Positions 54,419 through 55,495 of a DNA stretch of 55,495 nucleotides are shown in pieces. Under the pieces are notes generated by a model. It searched no databases and had not been told where the DNA came from. It saw nothing but the letters and a program-made list of their open reading frames with translations. How positions within the stretch are numbered: position 1 is the stretch's first letter; each line of letters opens with the position of its first letter. The DNA lies in the NCBI GenBank assembly GCA_002686255.1, contig NZAZ01000143.1, positions 1-55,495 of the forward strand, written 5' to 3'. Made by a program: the position numbers and the translations under genes. The DNA is from Rhodospirillaceae bacterium (GTDB lineage: Bacteria > Pseudomonadota > Alphaproteobacteria > Rhodospirillales > Casp-alpha2).

Positions 54419-55168
54419 CTACCCGGTCCCGCTCCTGGACGCCTTCAGTCTCTTGTAGGCGACCGGGAGAAGCGCCAGCACCCCCAGCCCCAAAAGGGGG
54501 CCGAAGAACTGAGGCTGGAAAATGATGTTGGGATCGGGCATCTCGCCTTTGTCGATGATCGCGCCGAGACCGCTGCCGATGCTGCAAAAGACGGCGGCGC
54601 CCGGGATTATGCCCAAAAACGTGCCGATGACGAAGGTCCGGGCCGGCACCCCCAAAAGCGCCGGCACCAGGTTGACCAGCCAGAACGGAAAGATGGGGAT
54701 CAGCCTCAGCACCAGGAGATACGAAAGGGCGTTGTCCTGGAAACCATTTTCCATTTTTTTCCCGGTTTCGCCCATTTTCTCGTGGAAGAAATCAAACAGC
54801 ACATAACGCGCGATCAGGAATATCCCCAGCGCGCCCAGAGTCGCCGCCACAACCACGTACACCATCGCCGGGACGGTCCCGAACAGGAACCCCGCCGCCA
54901 ACGACAGCCACACCGCGCCGGGCACCGACAACGCCACCGTCACGGCATAGCCGATGATAAACACAAGAACCGTCAAAATCTTGTTCTGCGCGTACCAATC
55001 CATCGCCGTTTGGCGGTGGGTTTTGACCATTTCGAAGGACAGGAAATCGTCGAGCCCGAAGACGAAAACGGCGCCGACGGCCAACACCATCAAGGCAAGA
55101 ACCAATAGCCGCGCCGGGGAGGATTTTTTCGCCCCTGGTGCGTTATTCAGACCGTCGGATGGGGACAT
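54419..55168 (-). CDS. TVP38/TMEM64-type VTT (DedA superfamily) membrane protein
   Basis: 249 aa, about six membrane helices. The VTT core holds YAVTVALSVPGAVWLSLAAGFLFGTV followed by AATLGALGIFLIARYVLFDFF. LVLRLIPIFPFWLVNLVPALLGV is the conserved reentrant loop, and GTFLGIIPGAAVFCSIGSGLG ends the domain. The family is thought to move lipids across membranes. ATG 55168 has GAAGGAC upstream. The pairing with a mercuric-reductase-like flavoprotein is common in many bacteria, and with the kinase below forms a likely three-gene operon. Confidence 0.9.
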   Translation of the reverse strand: MSPSDGLNNAPGAKKSSPARLLVLALMVLAVGAVFVFGLDDFLSFEMVKTHRQTAMDWYAQNKILTVLVFIIGYAVTVALSVPGAVWLSLAAGFLFGTVPAMVYVVVAATLGALGIFLIARYVLFDFFHEKMGETGKKMENGFQDNALSYLLVLRLIPIFPFWLVNLVPALLGVPARTFVIGTFLGIIPGAAVFCSIGSGLGAIIDKGEMPDPNIIFQPQFFGPLLGLGVLALLPVAYKRLKASRSGTG

Positions 55169-55357
55169 CGGGAAAAAGTCCTTCAACGTTGTTGCCCGGG
55201 GCGGGGGATAAGGACCGTAACGCCGTTAAAACCGCCGGACAGGGGTCATTTAAGGTGAACGGCTCCATCCGGGCAACCGGAACCTTGGCATGGGCGGCCG
55301 TTCCCCGGTCAACATTATGTGAACAGGTTGTCGTCGCAATACCCTAGAAGCCCCTAA

Positions 55358-55459
55358 GTCCGCTTTCGGGGGTAAAGCGGACATAAATTACCATTCGGGA
55401 AAGAGTCCGCTAATAGCCATGTGTGGACGGCTCCCTGTTGGCAAGGGATTTTTTGGCGG
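55358..55459. repeat. Intergenic dispersed repeat, copy B
   Basis: GTCCGCTTT and AAAGCGGAC (55358-55366 and 55374-55382) form a perfect 9-bp stem around CGGGGGT. The block beginning TGTGTGGACGGCTCCC (from 55420) follows. Both blocks recur at 819-891. The rest of 55169-55495 shows no gene. Confidence 0.6.
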
Positions 55460-55495
55460 TGATGCAGAGCTGGTCGGTGCTGCCATGTGTCCGGC

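Overview
The window is a GC-rich (roughly 60-65% by eye), densely coded bacterial chromosome segment. It has frequent ATGA and short overlaps between genes, GTG and TTG starts, and housekeeping genes typical of Alphaproteobacteria: a fused-domain ETF-ubiquinone oxidoreductase, ApaG, RecX, a PurC of about 330 residues, TrkH, PagL-type lipid A deacylase and COG4671-type glycosyltransferases. Taken together these suggest Rhodospirillales or a close relative, but no rRNA or marker phylogeny is available, so that is inference. There is no phage, CRISPR array, plasmid backbone or intact transposase. Mobile DNA is limited to small palindromic, MITE-like elements in intergenic gaps.

Layout, left to right. 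1-7.3 kb: a sensor-less histidine kinase, a family-4-like uracil-DNA glycosylase, ETF-QO, a TPR lipoprotein-type or exported protein coupled to ispE, an AT-rich MarR-like regulator and a small unknown protein. 7.4-11.3 kb: tRNA-Gln with a strong terminator, a RAMA-like domain protein, msrB, an acyl-CoA-dehydrogenase-fold enzyme whose key residues match 3-sulfinopropanoyl-CoA desulfinase, a tauD remnant and a receiver-only response regulator. 11.4-19.4 kb: a 1018-residue ABC protein with a cyclic-nucleotide-binding tail, a methyltransferase, and a four-gene minus-strand operon of three glycosyltransferases and a histidine phosphatase. 19.5-25.5 kb: a four-gene oligopeptide-type ABC importer. 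25.7-28.2 kb: three overlapping methyltransferases ended by a 203-bp MITE. 28.2-33.6 kb: a stop-interrupted small gene, tRNA-Gly, radical SAM plus metallophosphoesterase, apaG, folE and trkH. 33.6-37.9 kb: a lipoprotein, argF-argD, an ABC-2 permease and recX. 38-46 kb: arsC-like, TPR-glycosyltransferase, lipid A deacylase, MFS, tRNA-Arg, an OmpA-like lipoprotein and a PQQ-type sugar dehydrogenase homologue. 46-55.5 kb: a small protein, panC, a 271-bp MITE, panB, purC, ggt, a small membrane protein, a histidine kinase, a flavin disulfide oxidoreductase and a VTT/DedA membrane protein.

How the parts work together. The clearest functional units are panB-panC (pantoate/pantothenate synthesis, now split by a MITE), argD-argF (arginine synthesis), ispE coupled to a TPR protein, the peptide ABC importer, and the glycosyltransferase operon next to the ABC/cNMP protein, which may serve an envelope glycan. 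The most interesting observations are the predicted desulfinase (Arg84, Gln249, Gly374), the ABC/cNMP protein with three repeats of a motif normally present once per nucleotide-binding domain and a destroyed Walker A, the MITE inside panB-panC, and an in-frame amber codon splitting an otherwise intact small gene next to tRNA-Gly.
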